Positions 51,119-59,569 of a DNA stretch of 64,000 bases are shown one piece after another; the stretch's first letter is position 1, and the number at the start of each line of letters is the position of its first letter. Both the position numbers and the translations under genes were made by a program. Source of the stretch: Verrucomicrobiia bacterium. GTDB lineage: Bacteria; Verrucomicrobiota; Verrucomicrobiia; Limisphaerales; CAIMTB01. The notes beneath the pieces are model-generated. The model saw nothing but the letters and a program-made list of their open reading frames with translations. It was not told the DNA's origin and ran no database searches. The stretch spans positions 62,001-126,000 of the forward strand of contig JAHCBA010000015.1 in NCBI GenBank assembly GCA_019634625.1, read 5' to 3'.

Positions 51119-51667
51119 TCAGCGGTTGGCCAGCGTCGCCTCGGTGAGCTGCTCCAGCTTCGCACGACACAGCGCGGCGGCCTGGATCGCCCGCAGGGCG
51201 AGCGATTTCGTCTCGCGCCTGTCCCGGATCATCTGGCCATAGGGGACGTCGGTGTAGGCGTGTCCACCCGCGATCGCCGCCAGGAAGTGAATGCCAAGGT
51301 CCGCCACGAACGCTCCGGCAAGCGCATTGCCCTGCTGCCGCGCTTCGCCGTCGACATGGGCGGTGGCCTCGATGGCCACGCCCCGATCGAGCAGCGCCAA
51401 AACGAGGTTCGTGTCCCCCGCTTCGGCCGCCCGGTGCAAGGGCGTCGCACCGACGGAATCCCGGCGCTCAAGGTGGCGGCCCCGCTCGATCAGGGCCTTC
51501 GCCCTGGCGTGGTCCTTGCGCACGATGGCGCCGTGAAGCGGCGGATGCGTCGCGCAGCCGCCTGTCACCACGGCAAGCGCCACGAGGACCAGCACGCATG
51601 CGGCGAGCGGTTTGAGGGAGGAGCCGGCGGCAACCGCGAACCGCGACAGGGAGGGAAGGGTGTTCAT
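51119..51667 (-). CDS. Ankyrin-repeat probable lipoprotein
   Basis: The product (182 residues from ATG 51667; ATG 51676 is an alternative) has a hydrophobic N-terminus (LAACVLVLVALAVVTGGC) with a Cys that could be lipid-modified, although the preceding T-G-G is a weak lipobox. Two ankyrin repeats follow (THPPLHGAIVRKDHARAKALIERG and GATPLHRAAEAGDTNLVLALLDRG). The C-terminal half is uncharacterised. Ankyrins bind proteins. It lies 35 nt upstream of the 840-aa gene, so cotranscription is likely. Confidence 0.78.
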   Translation of the reverse strand: MNTLPSLSRFAVAAGSSLKPLAACVLVLVALAVVTGGCATHPPLHGAIVRKDHARAKALIERGRHLERRDSVGATPLHRAAEAGDTNLVLALLDRGVAIEATAHVDGEARQQGNALAGAFVADLGIHFLAAIAGGHAYTDVPYGQMIRDRRETKSLALRAIQAAALCRAKLEQLTEATLANR

Positions 51668-51890
51668 GGCTTTCATCAACACACTCCGCCGCGCCGCGGC
51701 TCGAGGTTACGGCCGACGTGAAAATGGCGCGCCCGGTCTCGAAACCCGCCCCAATGGCCCCAGGTCCGACACCAGCCCGCCGCCCCACACGCAACGCCCG
51801 AACCTCCGTGCATATGCACGAAGTTTCGATCGTATCTCCCGCCCTCATCGAACCCTGCGCCATCGGGGACCCAACGTCCCGCGCGCTCTC

Positions 51891-52844
51891 TCACCACGCC
51901 TCCTCGTGCGGTTGATGGTCGTTGTTCCATTGGCGGCGGGCGCCGGGGGTGGGGGCGGCCCAGGCGGAGCGCTTGGCGAAGGCGGTGTGGCCATCGACGA
52001 AGAGCATGATTGCCCCGTCCCGATGCCAGTTGCCGATCCCGGGCCGGCCGAGCCTCGGGACGTCATGGGGAAATGCGACGTGGAGAAGGTCGCGATACGC
52101 GGGCGGGTCGTCCGGATCCAGACCGATGACGATCGCTGCGTCGCTGTCGCCAAAGGCGATCATCTCGGACGGCGCGACGACGCGGGTCTCCGGCATGGCA
52201 AGGTAGGTGCCACCCGTGTCGGACCAGACATAGTCGCCGCCCAGTCCGAGGTTGTGATCGGTCGTCCTTCGCCGCGCGGCTCCAAGATGGTTGTACCCGT
52301 AGTGCGGGTGGATGCGGCTCCCCGGGAACTTGAAGAGAGTCACATGTTCCCACGCGGCGGTGATCCGTTGGGGACACTGGAGCAGCGAGTCGCCGACAGC
52401 CTCCCTCAGCGGTCGCTGCCAGCTCCCCAAAGCGCGTCCGGTGGTGGCGAGTGGAAACGCGCCGGCGTCGTCCACGTAGAGGCGCAGGGCGATACCGAGT
52501 TGGCGAAGATTGTTTGTGCAATGAGCCGCCCTGGCCTTGGCGCGAGCGATGCCCAGCACGGGCAGAAGCAACCCGGCAAGGATCCCGATGATCGCGATCA
52601 CCACCAGCAGTTCCACCAGGGTGAAACCGGATGCGGTGCATCCGCGAGTTGTCGGTAAGGGTGTCAGCCTCGCAAAGCTTGGCTTCGGAGGGCCGAGTTC
52701 CACGAGGCCAGGCGAGCCTGTGGAGCAAGGGGATGAGGACTCGCTCAACTCGTCCCTCCGAAATGCGGCATCGTCACCGTCAACCTGTGGATGCACGGAA
52801 CCGGATGGAGCGGGACGGGGTCTCCCGGTGCGAGCGGGTTTCAT
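51891..52844 (-). CDS. Prepilin-like (GFTLVELL) secreted protein with an unusually long leader
   Basis: The ATG at 52844 overlaps the preceding stop (ATGA), giving 317 residues. The type IV pilin-like segment [19 protein letters not shown] starts at residue 73 (cleavage after Gly73), while normal leaders are 6-30 residues. The mature part has [34 protein letters not shown] and a terminal [14 protein letters not shown], typical of a large verrucomicrobial and planctomycete pseudopilin family. Residues 28-54 are encoded by a palindromic element (separate entry). A GTG inside that element could instead be the start. Function may be in a type II-like secretion or surface system. Confidence 0.8.
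   Translation of the reverse strand: MKPARTGRPRPAPSGSVHPQVDGDDAAFRRDELSESSSPCSTGSPGLVELGPPKPSFARLTPLPTTRGCTASGFTLVELLVVIAIIGILAGLLLPVLGIARAKARAAHCTNNLRQLGIALRLYVDDAGAFPLATTGRALGSWQRPLREAVGDSLLQCPQRITAAWEHVTLFKFPGSRIHPHYGYNHLGAARRRTTDHNLGLGGDYVWSDTGGTYLAMPETRVVAPSEMIAFGDSDAAIVIGLDPDDPPAYRDLLHVAFPHDVPRLGRPGIGNWHRDGAIMLFVDGHTAFAKRSAWAAPTPGARRQWNNDHQPHEEAW
52684..52762. repeat. Palindromic element inside the prepilin-like gene leader
   Basis: TTCGGAGGGCCGAGTTCCAC-GAG (52684-52706) pairs with CTCGCTCAACTCGTCCCTCC-GAA (52740-52762), 19 of 23 positions matching, around a 33-nt loop that holds an inner CAGG/CCTG hairpin. It is in frame with the gene. It resembles an intergenic REP-type element captured by a coding region. 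Confidence 0.55.
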
Positions 52845-53938
52845 GGCCGGACAAGAACGCGGAAGTAGCCTTCGGAATGCTCCGGAGGGAGGGGTGCGGT
52901 CCAGGAAGGGACGGTCGGGCTCCCGAGCACATGCCATTCGGCGTCGGAGGCTTGGGGAGCGGATTCGACCGAGTACCCGGAGGCGCCCGGCTCCGGATCC
53001 CATTGGATCAGCGCCTGGTCATTCTCGACCCGAATGCGCAGCCCGCTCACCGATTTCGGGACGTCCGGGGGTGACAGCTCGCTAGCCTCGAAGACACGCC
53101 GCAGCGTCCTGGCAAGTCCGATGCCCGGAGGCGGCACTTGTTCCTGGCCACCCGCAATGATCTCGACCGCCCTCCCGATGCCAGGGACGAGCCAGTAGTA
53201 ATTCCGGAAGCGCTGCGGCGGCAAAGGCAGTCCGAAGTCCAGCTCTTGAAGCGTATAGGTGTTCAACTCGTGAACACGCAGGGCCGGGACCTCGCCGATT
53301 TCGGGCAGGACAACGGTTCCATGGGCATCGACCTCGGATTCGGAAGTGAAGGTAACCTTGACCCGCACGACGAAGACGCCGGCGTCGATAAGGTCATCCC
53401 ACCTCACCGTCCGGCTCCACGACTGGCCGTAGTCGACCTGCGCCGGGATATCGACGGTGGGGGCGTCGAAGACGACCACCGGCTGGGCCGGATTGATGTC
53501 GGGAGCCTGGAACCCGAAATAGGAACGGCCCAGCCCCGGAACGATGCGGTAGTAACTCCAGCTTCTCGATCCGCCCGACTCGCGTGTCTCGCGTTGGGCA
53601 TATTCCGCGACGGGGAAGCGGGCCCCCTGACCGCCGTCGTTCGAAGGCACGATGTCCGTTCGCACCACCGTCTCGCCGGTTCCCTTGGGCTCCGAGAAAT
53701 CCCAGCGATGAGGGCCGCCGGGAGCACCGACCCGATCCGAGACGTCCACTTCTTCGGAGAGGTTCTGGTAAGCCCGGAAGTAGGCCCCCACCTGGCTCGG
53801 AAGATCGCTCGCCCGGAAAACGGGTTGAGCGGGTACGGGGATCGACGCGGCAACCAGGAACGCCAGACCGGCAAGGCCTGGAGCGTGGCCGGATCGCCGC
53901 AACAACGGATGGGAAGGAGAATATGGAGGGTTGTTCAT
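52841..53938 (-). CDS. Secreted protein of unknown function with shared C-terminal module
   Basis: The 365-residue product has a signal peptide ([17 protein letters not shown]). The central domain ([49 protein letters not shown]) is not one I recognise. The C-terminal ~85 residues are FN3-like ([20 protein letters not shown]) ending [10 protein letters not shown], the module shared in this window. Both ends overlap neighbours by ATGA, so it is coupled to the kinase upstream and the prepilin-like gene downstream. Confidence 0.78.
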   Translation of the reverse strand: MNNPPYSPSHPLLRRSGHAPGLAGLAFLVAASIPVPAQPVFRASDLPSQVGAYFRAYQNLSEEVDVSDRVGAPGGPHRWDFSEPKGTGETVVRTDIVPSNDGGQGARFPVAEYAQRETRESGGSRSWSYYRIVPGLGRSYFGFQAPDINPAQPVVVFDAPTVDIPAQVDYGQSWSRTVRWDDLIDAGVFVVRVKVTFTSESEVDAHGTVVLPEIGEVPALRVHELNTYTLQELDFGLPLPPQRFRNYYWLVPGIGRAVEIIAGGQEQVPPPGIGLARTLRRVFEASELSPPDVPKSVSGLRIRVENDQALIQWDPEPGASGYSVESAPQASDAEWHVLGSPTVPSWTAPLPPEHSEGYFRVLVRP

Positions 53939-56739
53939 GGCTCGGAGAGTTCGGGATCGGAAGCAGGCGCAATCAGTTCACGAAGTCGCAGGACGGCGGC
54001 CCCGCGCTGCGCGGTGGCCCATGAATCCTCGGGATGGCGAATCAGCCAGCGGTCGAGGCCGCGCAGCGCCCGGCTCCATGCCCCGGTCGCCAGGTCCAAT
54101 CGGATCCGGGCCTGTTCGACTGCGGGATCCTCGGGATGGGCACCTTCCCAGTGCCTCAGGGCGCTGGCGGCGAGATCGTGCTCGCCCAGGGCCAGGGCCA
54201 TGCCGAACCAGGCGCGGCCCTCGATCCCGGACACCTCCGGCGCGCGCAACGCGGTGCCCAGGTGGGTTCGACACGCTTCCCCCGCCGGACCGCCATCGCC
54301 CCCCTCCCGTTCCGCTATTTCGAGGTACGCCACCGCCGCCCGGTAGCGGGCCAACCGGTTCAAGCCCGGCAGAACCGACGCCGAATCCGCGGCGAGTTCG
54401 AAAAGCCCCGCCTGCATTCGAAGCAGCGCCAGCGATCTGGAACCCTCCCGGGGATGCCGCCCATCGAGGGCGTTCCCGGCGAACATCGGCAACAGCGCCT
54501 CCGGATGGTGCCGCCAGCTCTCGCGGACCGTGGCCACACTCCCTTCGACATCGCCCCACAACGGCAGGAGCAGCGCCTGAACCGCCTCGTAGGCCCGGTG
54601 CATCCCCAGCCGCAGACTCGGCAGGGCCGGCACCCGGAAATCCGACAGCGCATGGCGTCGGCCAGGGTCCCGCCGCACCGCCAACATCCCGGCGATGCTC
54701 TCCAGCAACTGCTCGAACGCCGCCGGATCGGTGAGATCTCCCCCCAGCCGCGCCTCGGGGGAATAATGCCGGGCCGCCATCTCCAGAAGCCGCAATCCCT
54801 GCCGCAACCCCGGCAGTAACTCGGCCGGCACCGCATTCGACACCGAACCCAGCAACGCCTCCCCCTCGGCCAGGCGCCCGAACAACGCCAGTTCCGAGGC
54901 CTCGAGATACGTCGCGGTGGGATCCTGCGGAAACAGCGCCTTGAACACACGCAGATGCCCGGCCAGCGCCTCGTGCTGCCCCAGCAGATGTTCAAGACCC
55001 AGACTGTGCCGATGGGCGCCGTGATGAAACGGATTCAGCTCGAGAACCCGGCGGAAGTGAGCCAGCGCCGCCGGGGTCGTCTCCGCCAGCAGACCCAACG
55101 CGAACTCCAGGTCAGCGCCGGTCAACCCGATCGACAGCGCCTCCCGAACCCGCGCCACCCCCTGCTCATGCGTGCCCGGCGAGAACAACTCGAACTCCCC
55201 AACCCGCAACAACACTTCGCCCCGCCGTTCCCCAGGATCCGTGCGCCGCATCAACCGACGCAGTTCGGCCTCCGCCCGGTCCGGTTGCGACAGGACCGTC
55301 CATGCCTCCGCCCGCCGCAATCCCAGCCGGACCGCGTCGCGATACCCCGCCGCCTCCGCCGCCGCCCAACCCTCCAGCGCCTCCTCCCAACGTCCCGTCC
55401 GCGATGCCATCTCCGCCCTCCCCAGCGCATCGTTCGCGACCGCCATCCGTCGGGCGACGTCCCTCTGCACCGCGAGCCCACGGTTCACCGCGAACCCCGC
55501 CGTCCCCACCACCACGACCAGCCCCGCCAAAAGCACCTGGCCCGCATGGCGTCGCGCCCATCGATGCAGAACGAGCAACGGACCCGGACGCCGCGCCTGC
55601 ACCGGGCGCCACTCGAGCGCGGCCCGGAGATCCTCCGCCATGCCCTCCATCGACACATACCGGCGTCCCGGATCCGGATGCATGGCCCGCTCACAGATCG
55701 CCGACAGATCGCGACTGACCCCTCGACACAGCCGCCGCACCGGCTCCGGCGGCCCCGCCACAATGCGTCGCCGCAGTTCCGCCTCGTCCGGCAATCGGCC
55801 CTCCGCATCCGAATAGGGCGGTCGGCCGGTCAACAGGTGGTACAGCATCACCCCCACCGAATAGACATCCACGGTCGCACCCGGACGCCCGGCCGTACCC
55901 GACAACACCTCCGGCGGCGTGAACAGCGTGGTCACCGGCTGACCCGAACGCCGCGTGCTCCATGGGGAACCCCCGACCGACCGACCTGCCTCGGCGCGGT
56001 CCGTTTCCACTCCGGTCGCCACACCGCCCCCCGCGCCGCCGCCGGCCATTCCGTGCCCGGAGCCGGCATGGGCCGAGCCCCAGTCGATCACCCGCACGTC
56101 CCCAAACGCGCCCACCATCACATTGGAAGGTTTCAGATCCCGATGAATCACGCCACGGCTGTGCGCGTGGCCCACGATCTCGCAGACGCGCACCAACAAC
56201 CGCACCGCACCCTCGAGCGTCCAGACCGCCCCATTGCCTGAGGCGACTTCCCGCCACACCCCCTCCAGCGTCGTGTCCGGCAGCCACTCGGTGGTGAAGT
56301 ACAACCGCCCGTCCGGGTCCACCCCCAGGTCGAAAATCGGGAGGACCCCCGGGTGCTGCAGTTGGCTGGCGATCTGCGCCTCGGCCACAAACCGGTCCAG
56401 CGCCGCCTCCTCTTCCGGCGTCGCGCCATGCGCATGGACCCGCTTCATCGCCAGGAACCGCCGCAACTCCCGGTCCCACACCTTCACCACCCACCCCTGG
56501 CCCCCCTTCCCCAGCGACTCGATGACGTCGTACTTCCCAAAGAAGTCCTCCCGACGCCGAAACCCGGGACGTTCAGCCTGGGGCCTCATCCCGCCCTGTT
56601 CACCGGACAACCCGGACTCCTCCAACCCTTCGCCCGCCCCGCCCTCCACACCCAACGCCGTCCCAAGCAAACACCCCGGACATTCCCGGAACGGGTGGTC
56701 CGCCTCCATCTCAGTGCCGCAGGTCTCGCAGGATCTCAT
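53935..56739 (-). CDS. Membrane Ser/Thr protein kinase with N-terminal zinc ribbon and helical C-terminal region
   Basis: The 934-residue product starts MRSCETCGTE, and Cys4/Cys7/Cys20/Cys23 form a zinc ribbon. The kinase domain (~70-380) has LGKGGQGWVVKV, Lys99 in LAMKRV, HRDLKPSNVM with Asp201, and DWG (219-221) in place of DFG, a substitution seen in some active relatives. A membrane helix follows near residue 400 (GQVLLAGLVVVVGTAGFAV), then a long extracytoplasmic TPR-like part (GRWEEALEGWAAAEAAGY and similar). It lies 41 nt downstream of an ECF sigma gene, the usual pairing. The stop overlaps the next gene by 4 nt. Confidence 0.92.
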   Translation of the reverse strand: MRSCETCGTEMEADHPFRECPGCLLGTALGVEGGAGEGLEESGLSGEQGGMRPQAERPGFRRREDFFGKYDVIESLGKGGQGWVVKVWDRELRRFLAMKRVHAHGATPEEEAALDRFVAEAQIASQLQHPGVLPIFDLGVDPDGRLYFTTEWLPDTTLEGVWREVASGNGAVWTLEGAVRLLVRVCEIVGHAHSRGVIHRDLKPSNVMVGAFGDVRVIDWGSAHAGSGHGMAGGGAGGGVATGVETDRAEAGRSVGGSPWSTRRSGQPVTTLFTPPEVLSGTAGRPGATVDVYSVGVMLYHLLTGRPPYSDAEGRLPDEAELRRRIVAGPPEPVRRLCRGVSRDLSAICERAMHPDPGRRYVSMEGMAEDLRAALEWRPVQARRPGPLLVLHRWARRHAGQVLLAGLVVVVGTAGFAVNRGLAVQRDVARRMAVANDALGRAEMASRTGRWEEALEGWAAAEAAGYRDAVRLGLRRAEAWTVLSQPDRAEAELRRLMRRTDPGERRGEVLLRVGEFELFSPGTHEQGVARVREALSIGLTGADLEFALGLLAETTPAALAHFRRVLELNPFHHGAHRHSLGLEHLLGQHEALAGHLRVFKALFPQDPTATYLEASELALFGRLAEGEALLGSVSNAVPAELLPGLRQGLRLLEMAARHYSPEARLGGDLTDPAAFEQLLESIAGMLAVRRDPGRRHALSDFRVPALPSLRLGMHRAYEAVQALLLPLWGDVEGSVATVRESWRHHPEALLPMFAGNALDGRHPREGSRSLALLRMQAGLFELAADSASVLPGLNRLARYRAAVAYLEIAEREGGDGGPAGEACRTHLGTALRAPEVSGIEGRAWFGMALALGEHDLAASALRHWEGAHPEDPAVEQARIRLDLATGAWSRALRGLDRWLIRHPEDSWATAQRGAAVLRLRELIAPASDPELSEP

Positions 56740-56780
56740 GATTCGATCGGGACCTCGCCGGCTTCACCGACACCGCCCCG

Positions 56781-57557
56781 TCACTGTCCACTCCGCAATC
56801 CGTCCCGATCGGGTAACGAAGAACTTCGGGAAAATTGCGACATCAGGTACCGGATCTCATCATCGACATCCCCGGCCCTCGGCCCGGCCAGCAGCGCCAC
56901 CTCCCGGCGCAATTGCGCAGGAAAACGACTGCGAAAACGGAAGTACGCCTGCTTGAATGCCTCCTCGGAAATACCCAGCCGTCCCGCCGCCTCGGCCTGC
57001 GACAACTCACCCCGGAAATGTTCCAGCAGATAATGCGACCGCGTCGTCTGGCCCGCAGCCCGGCGGATCACCTCCAGGGCAATCTGACGGTCCAGTTCCT
57101 CGCTTGCCGCCCGTCTCAGCCGCTCCTCCGCCTCCGGGTCCCCCGGGTCAAGACCCTCCAGCGCCGTCCACACCACCTTCCCGCCCGCCTTGACGGTCTT
57201 CTCGCGCCGGACCCTCTCCTTCAGGTGATCCCACAACACGTGGGACAGGAAACTCCGGAACCGTGGCGCCTTCTCCCGGTCCGCCCGGAACAGGAACCCC
57301 TCGCGGTCCTCCCACCGCGCATGAATCCGGGTCGCGAAGAAATCCTGGGTCCAGTCGTCCGCCACCTCATGCGAGCACCCGTTCCGGCGGAGGAACGCAT
57401 ACACCGCCGGCCGGTACGCCTCACAGAACGCCACCAACGCCCCCCAGGCCTCCCTCCCCTCCCCCTCCTGAATCACCCTCAGAATCCGCGTCCACTGGGT
57501 GTGGGGGAAGGAGGAGCCCTGAGTGTCACCACCTGAGCCGTGAGCATCGCCTGTCAT
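56781..57557 (-). CDS. ECF-type RNA polymerase sigma factor (long form)
   Basis: The 258-residue product has a sigma-2 region (AWGALVAFCEAYRPAVYAFLRRNG, ADDWTQDFFATRI, RFRSFLSHVLWDHLKERVRRE) and sigma-4 region (GELSQAEAAGRLGISEEAFKQAYFRFRSRF). It is longer than the sigma factor at 25.7 kb and from a different subgroup, with extended linker and C-terminus. Directly upstream of a membrane kinase, it probably acts with it. The start at 57557 gives MTGDAHGSGG, a polar N-terminus. Confidence 0.9.
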   Translation of the reverse strand: MTGDAHGSGGDTQGSSFPHTQWTRILRVIQEGEGREAWGALVAFCEAYRPAVYAFLRRNGCSHEVADDWTQDFFATRIHARWEDREGFLFRADREKAPRFRSFLSHVLWDHLKERVRREKTVKAGGKVVWTALEGLDPGDPEAEERLRRAASEELDRQIALEVIRRAAGQTTRSHYLLEHFRGELSQAEAAGRLGISEEAFKQAYFRFRSRFPAQLRREVALLAGPRAGDVDDEIRYLMSQFSRSSSLPDRDGLRSGQ

Positions 57558-57582
57558 GCGCCAAAGCCCGCCTCAAGGTGAG

Positions 57583-58185
57583 TCATCGTCGCGGTCGCTT
57601 TGGGATCGTCTCGATCATCTTGTAGGTGGCCTGTTGAATCGCCTCTTGACTGACGAGACCAACCACCAGCATTCCGATCAGTCCCCCCTGTCCGGCACGA
57701 CCGATCGCCTTGTCCCGCCACACCAGCAAACCCTCCTGCTTGTCCACGAGGATTGCCGCGAGCTCGGCATTGCCGGTGCTGCCAAAGGTGAGTTTGCGTG
57801 TGACGTCGTGGACGCTGAAGATCATGATCCAACGGGCGTCCTCCGGGCCAAGCGACTGGATAAACTGCGGCGACGGATCGATCAGTTCCTCCTCCGGATA
57901 GGTCGTGTCACCCGCCTGGCCGTCCCAGAGTTCCACGGTGTACCGCTTCTGTTTCAGGACCCGCCTCGCCTGGTTCCGGGTCCACTTGTCGATGTTGATG
58001 TCGATCCTGCTGTCAGGCCGGGCGTCCACGACCGGAGGAATCACGATCCGGTCCACTGCCCTCGCATCGAATCCCGCACTCAGATGGAGCGGCTGGCGCG
58101 GCGCCTGGCACCCTGTGCCAAGGACGACCATCGCTGCGGCCAATGATGTCCAGCAACAGCCGGATCGGATCAGATGGATGCTCAT
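57583..58185 (-). CDS. Putative lipoprotein A (GNA1162/DUF799-like)
   Basis: The 200-residue product has a short signal and lipobox (AAAMVVLGTGC, Cys26). The mature part starts RIVIPPVVDARPD, then VWRDKAIGRAGQGGLIGMLVVGL with a hydrophobic C-terminal stretch. The 'V-I-P-P-V' strand and overall size recall GNA1162/DUF799 and CsgG-related lipoproteins, but I am not sure. ATG 58185 overlaps the stop of the second lipoprotein by 4 nt. The sigma gene starts 25 nt downstream. Confidence 0.68.
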   Translation of the reverse strand: MSIHLIRSGCCWTSLAAAMVVLGTGCQAPRQPLHLSAGFDARAVDRIVIPPVVDARPDSRIDINIDKWTRNQARRVLKQKRYTVELWDGQAGDTTYPEEELIDPSPQFIQSLGPEDARWIMIFSVHDVTRKLTFGSTGNAELAAILVDKQEGLLVWRDKAIGRAGQGGLIGMLVVGLVSQEAIQQATYKMIETIPKRPRR

Positions 58186-58916
58186 GGCACAGTCTCCTGC
58201 AATGTGGATGAATAGAGTGACTGAATGGCTTCCTGATGTTTTCGGTTTCCCGCACGCGGCACCTGACGCAGAAACACCTCGCTTCTCCACAACACCTCAC
58301 CGTCCATGCACCGAATCAGGGCTGCCCGGAAGTGCGCGCTGCTCATCGGCGACGTGATGGCCCCCGAGTTCGGATCCCAGGTTCCCCGAGGCCCCACCTT
58401 GACCCGCACATGATGAACCAGCACCACGCGCCCCGGATCATGGCCAGATGCCTCTGACAACTCGGCAATGGCCCGGCCCGGCCCGCCCGGACGCAGCAAC
58501 TCCACGGACCTGGCCACAAGTCCATCCCATCCCGATGCACCATCACCGGATCCCAATGTGGGAGCCTGAACCACCGCGCATCCCGCCTCCCGAAGCGATC
58601 GCATCGCCGCCTCCATCATGCTCGTTCGGACATCGGCCTCCTGGAACATGGCACCGTCCAGTACCGCCTCGGTCTCAATGTGCTCGTACCGCAATTGTGG
58701 CGGCAGAACGATCACCGACGTTCCTGCAATCGCCGAAGCAGGCGCCGTCGCTCTAGCCAGTGACACGGTCTGCGTAGTGGAGCAACCGACCACGACCAGA
58801 CACGTAACGGATAGTAGAAGCAGGCCCACACCCGTCTCATTCCGCAGATCGATCGACTTGCGACCATGACGGATCCCCGCGGTTTGGGGGATGCACCGCT
58901 TCCCGGATGCCTCCAC
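58182..58916 (-). CDS. Putative lipoprotein B, partner of lipoprotein A
   Basis: The chosen GTG at 58916 follows GGAGAG at a good distance and gives 244 residues; a GTG at 58829 is an alternative with a shorter signal. The lipobox is LVVVGC. The mature part has SVIVLPPQLRYEHIETEAVLDGAM and VVLVHHVRVKVGPRGTWDP, which resemble the 'I-V-V-P-P' strands of its neighbour, so the two may be distant homologues. Function unknown. It leads a unit with lipoprotein A and perhaps the sigma/kinase genes. Confidence 0.65.
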   Translation of the reverse strand: MEASGKRCIPQTAGIRHGRKSIDLRNETGVGLLLLSVTCLVVVGCSTTQTVSLARATAPASAIAGTSVIVLPPQLRYEHIETEAVLDGAMFQEADVRTSMMEAAMRSLREAGCAVVQAPTLGSGDGASGWDGLVARSVELLRPGGPGRAIAELSEASGHDPGRVVLVHHVRVKVGPRGTWDPNSGAITSPMSSAHFRAALIRCMDGEVLWRSEVFLRQVPRAGNRKHQEAIQSLYSSTLQETVP

Positions 58917-59149
58917 GATCTCTCCACCCGTGCGGGCCCATCCTCCACCTGACCCGCTATCCGTCCGCGCCTGTTTGTTGTCACATGGGGTTTTCACCGG
59001 AGACCTTGGGGCTTGATGCACCCTCGCAGATCCTCGATCGAAACGTCCATGCGTCAGATGACGTGATTTGTGGAGCCCGCAGCCCGGCAGCACCGCGCAA
59101 CCGAGTCGATTGGCTCAGTCGGAGCCGGAAGACCTCGTCGTCTGGCGCG

Positions 59150-59315
59150 TGCCCTCTCTGCGGCAGGATCCGGAGAAGCTCCGAATTTCGTATTGGCGCG
59201 TCGCCGTGACCAGGTGGATGCCATCGAGTGCAAGTGGAACTGCGACGCGTTCGACAGCAGCGGGCTGGAAGTGTTTCGCCGCTACTATCCGAAGGGACGC
59301 AACTATCTTACGGCC
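59150..59315 (+). pseudogene. C-terminal scrap of a DUF4143-type ATPase
   Basis: In the frame of 59199 the DNA reads RRRDQVDAIECKWNCDAFDS, then EVFRRYYPKGRNYL, which is the C-terminal nuclease-like end of a family of AAA ATPases. Just upstream, LRISYWR is in another frame, so there is a frameshift too. No start or ATPase domain is present. It is unrelated in position to the ATPase remnant at 32.4-33.3 kb. Confidence 0.7.
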
Positions 59316-59389
59316 CTGGGCAGCCTCCATCTTCTGCTCAGAACAGCTTGTCTCGGGGCGGGCGATCTGAACAACCCCCACCTGCCCCT

Positions 59390-59512
59390 GACCATCACCC
59401 ACATGGTGACGCCGACGCCTTCTTCCCCGGCCGGATGGATGAAGTGGCCCTGTTTGGACAGCCTCTTTGCGACGAACAGGTCGCGGGACTCCATGCCGCG
59501 GGCCTCGACGCG
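59390..59512 (+). pseudogene. C-terminal scrap of a LamG/concanavalin-like domain
   Basis: In the frame of 59402 the DNA reads HGDADAFFPGRMDEVALFGQ, then PLCDEQVAGLHAAGL, the typical last strand and helix of LamG domains in verrucomicrobial secreted proteins. Nothing else of such a gene is present. Confidence 0.65.
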
Positions 59513-59569
59513 GCATCCGCACGCTGCCTCACCCCCTCATCGATCCCGATCGATGGACCTCCCCTGCAT

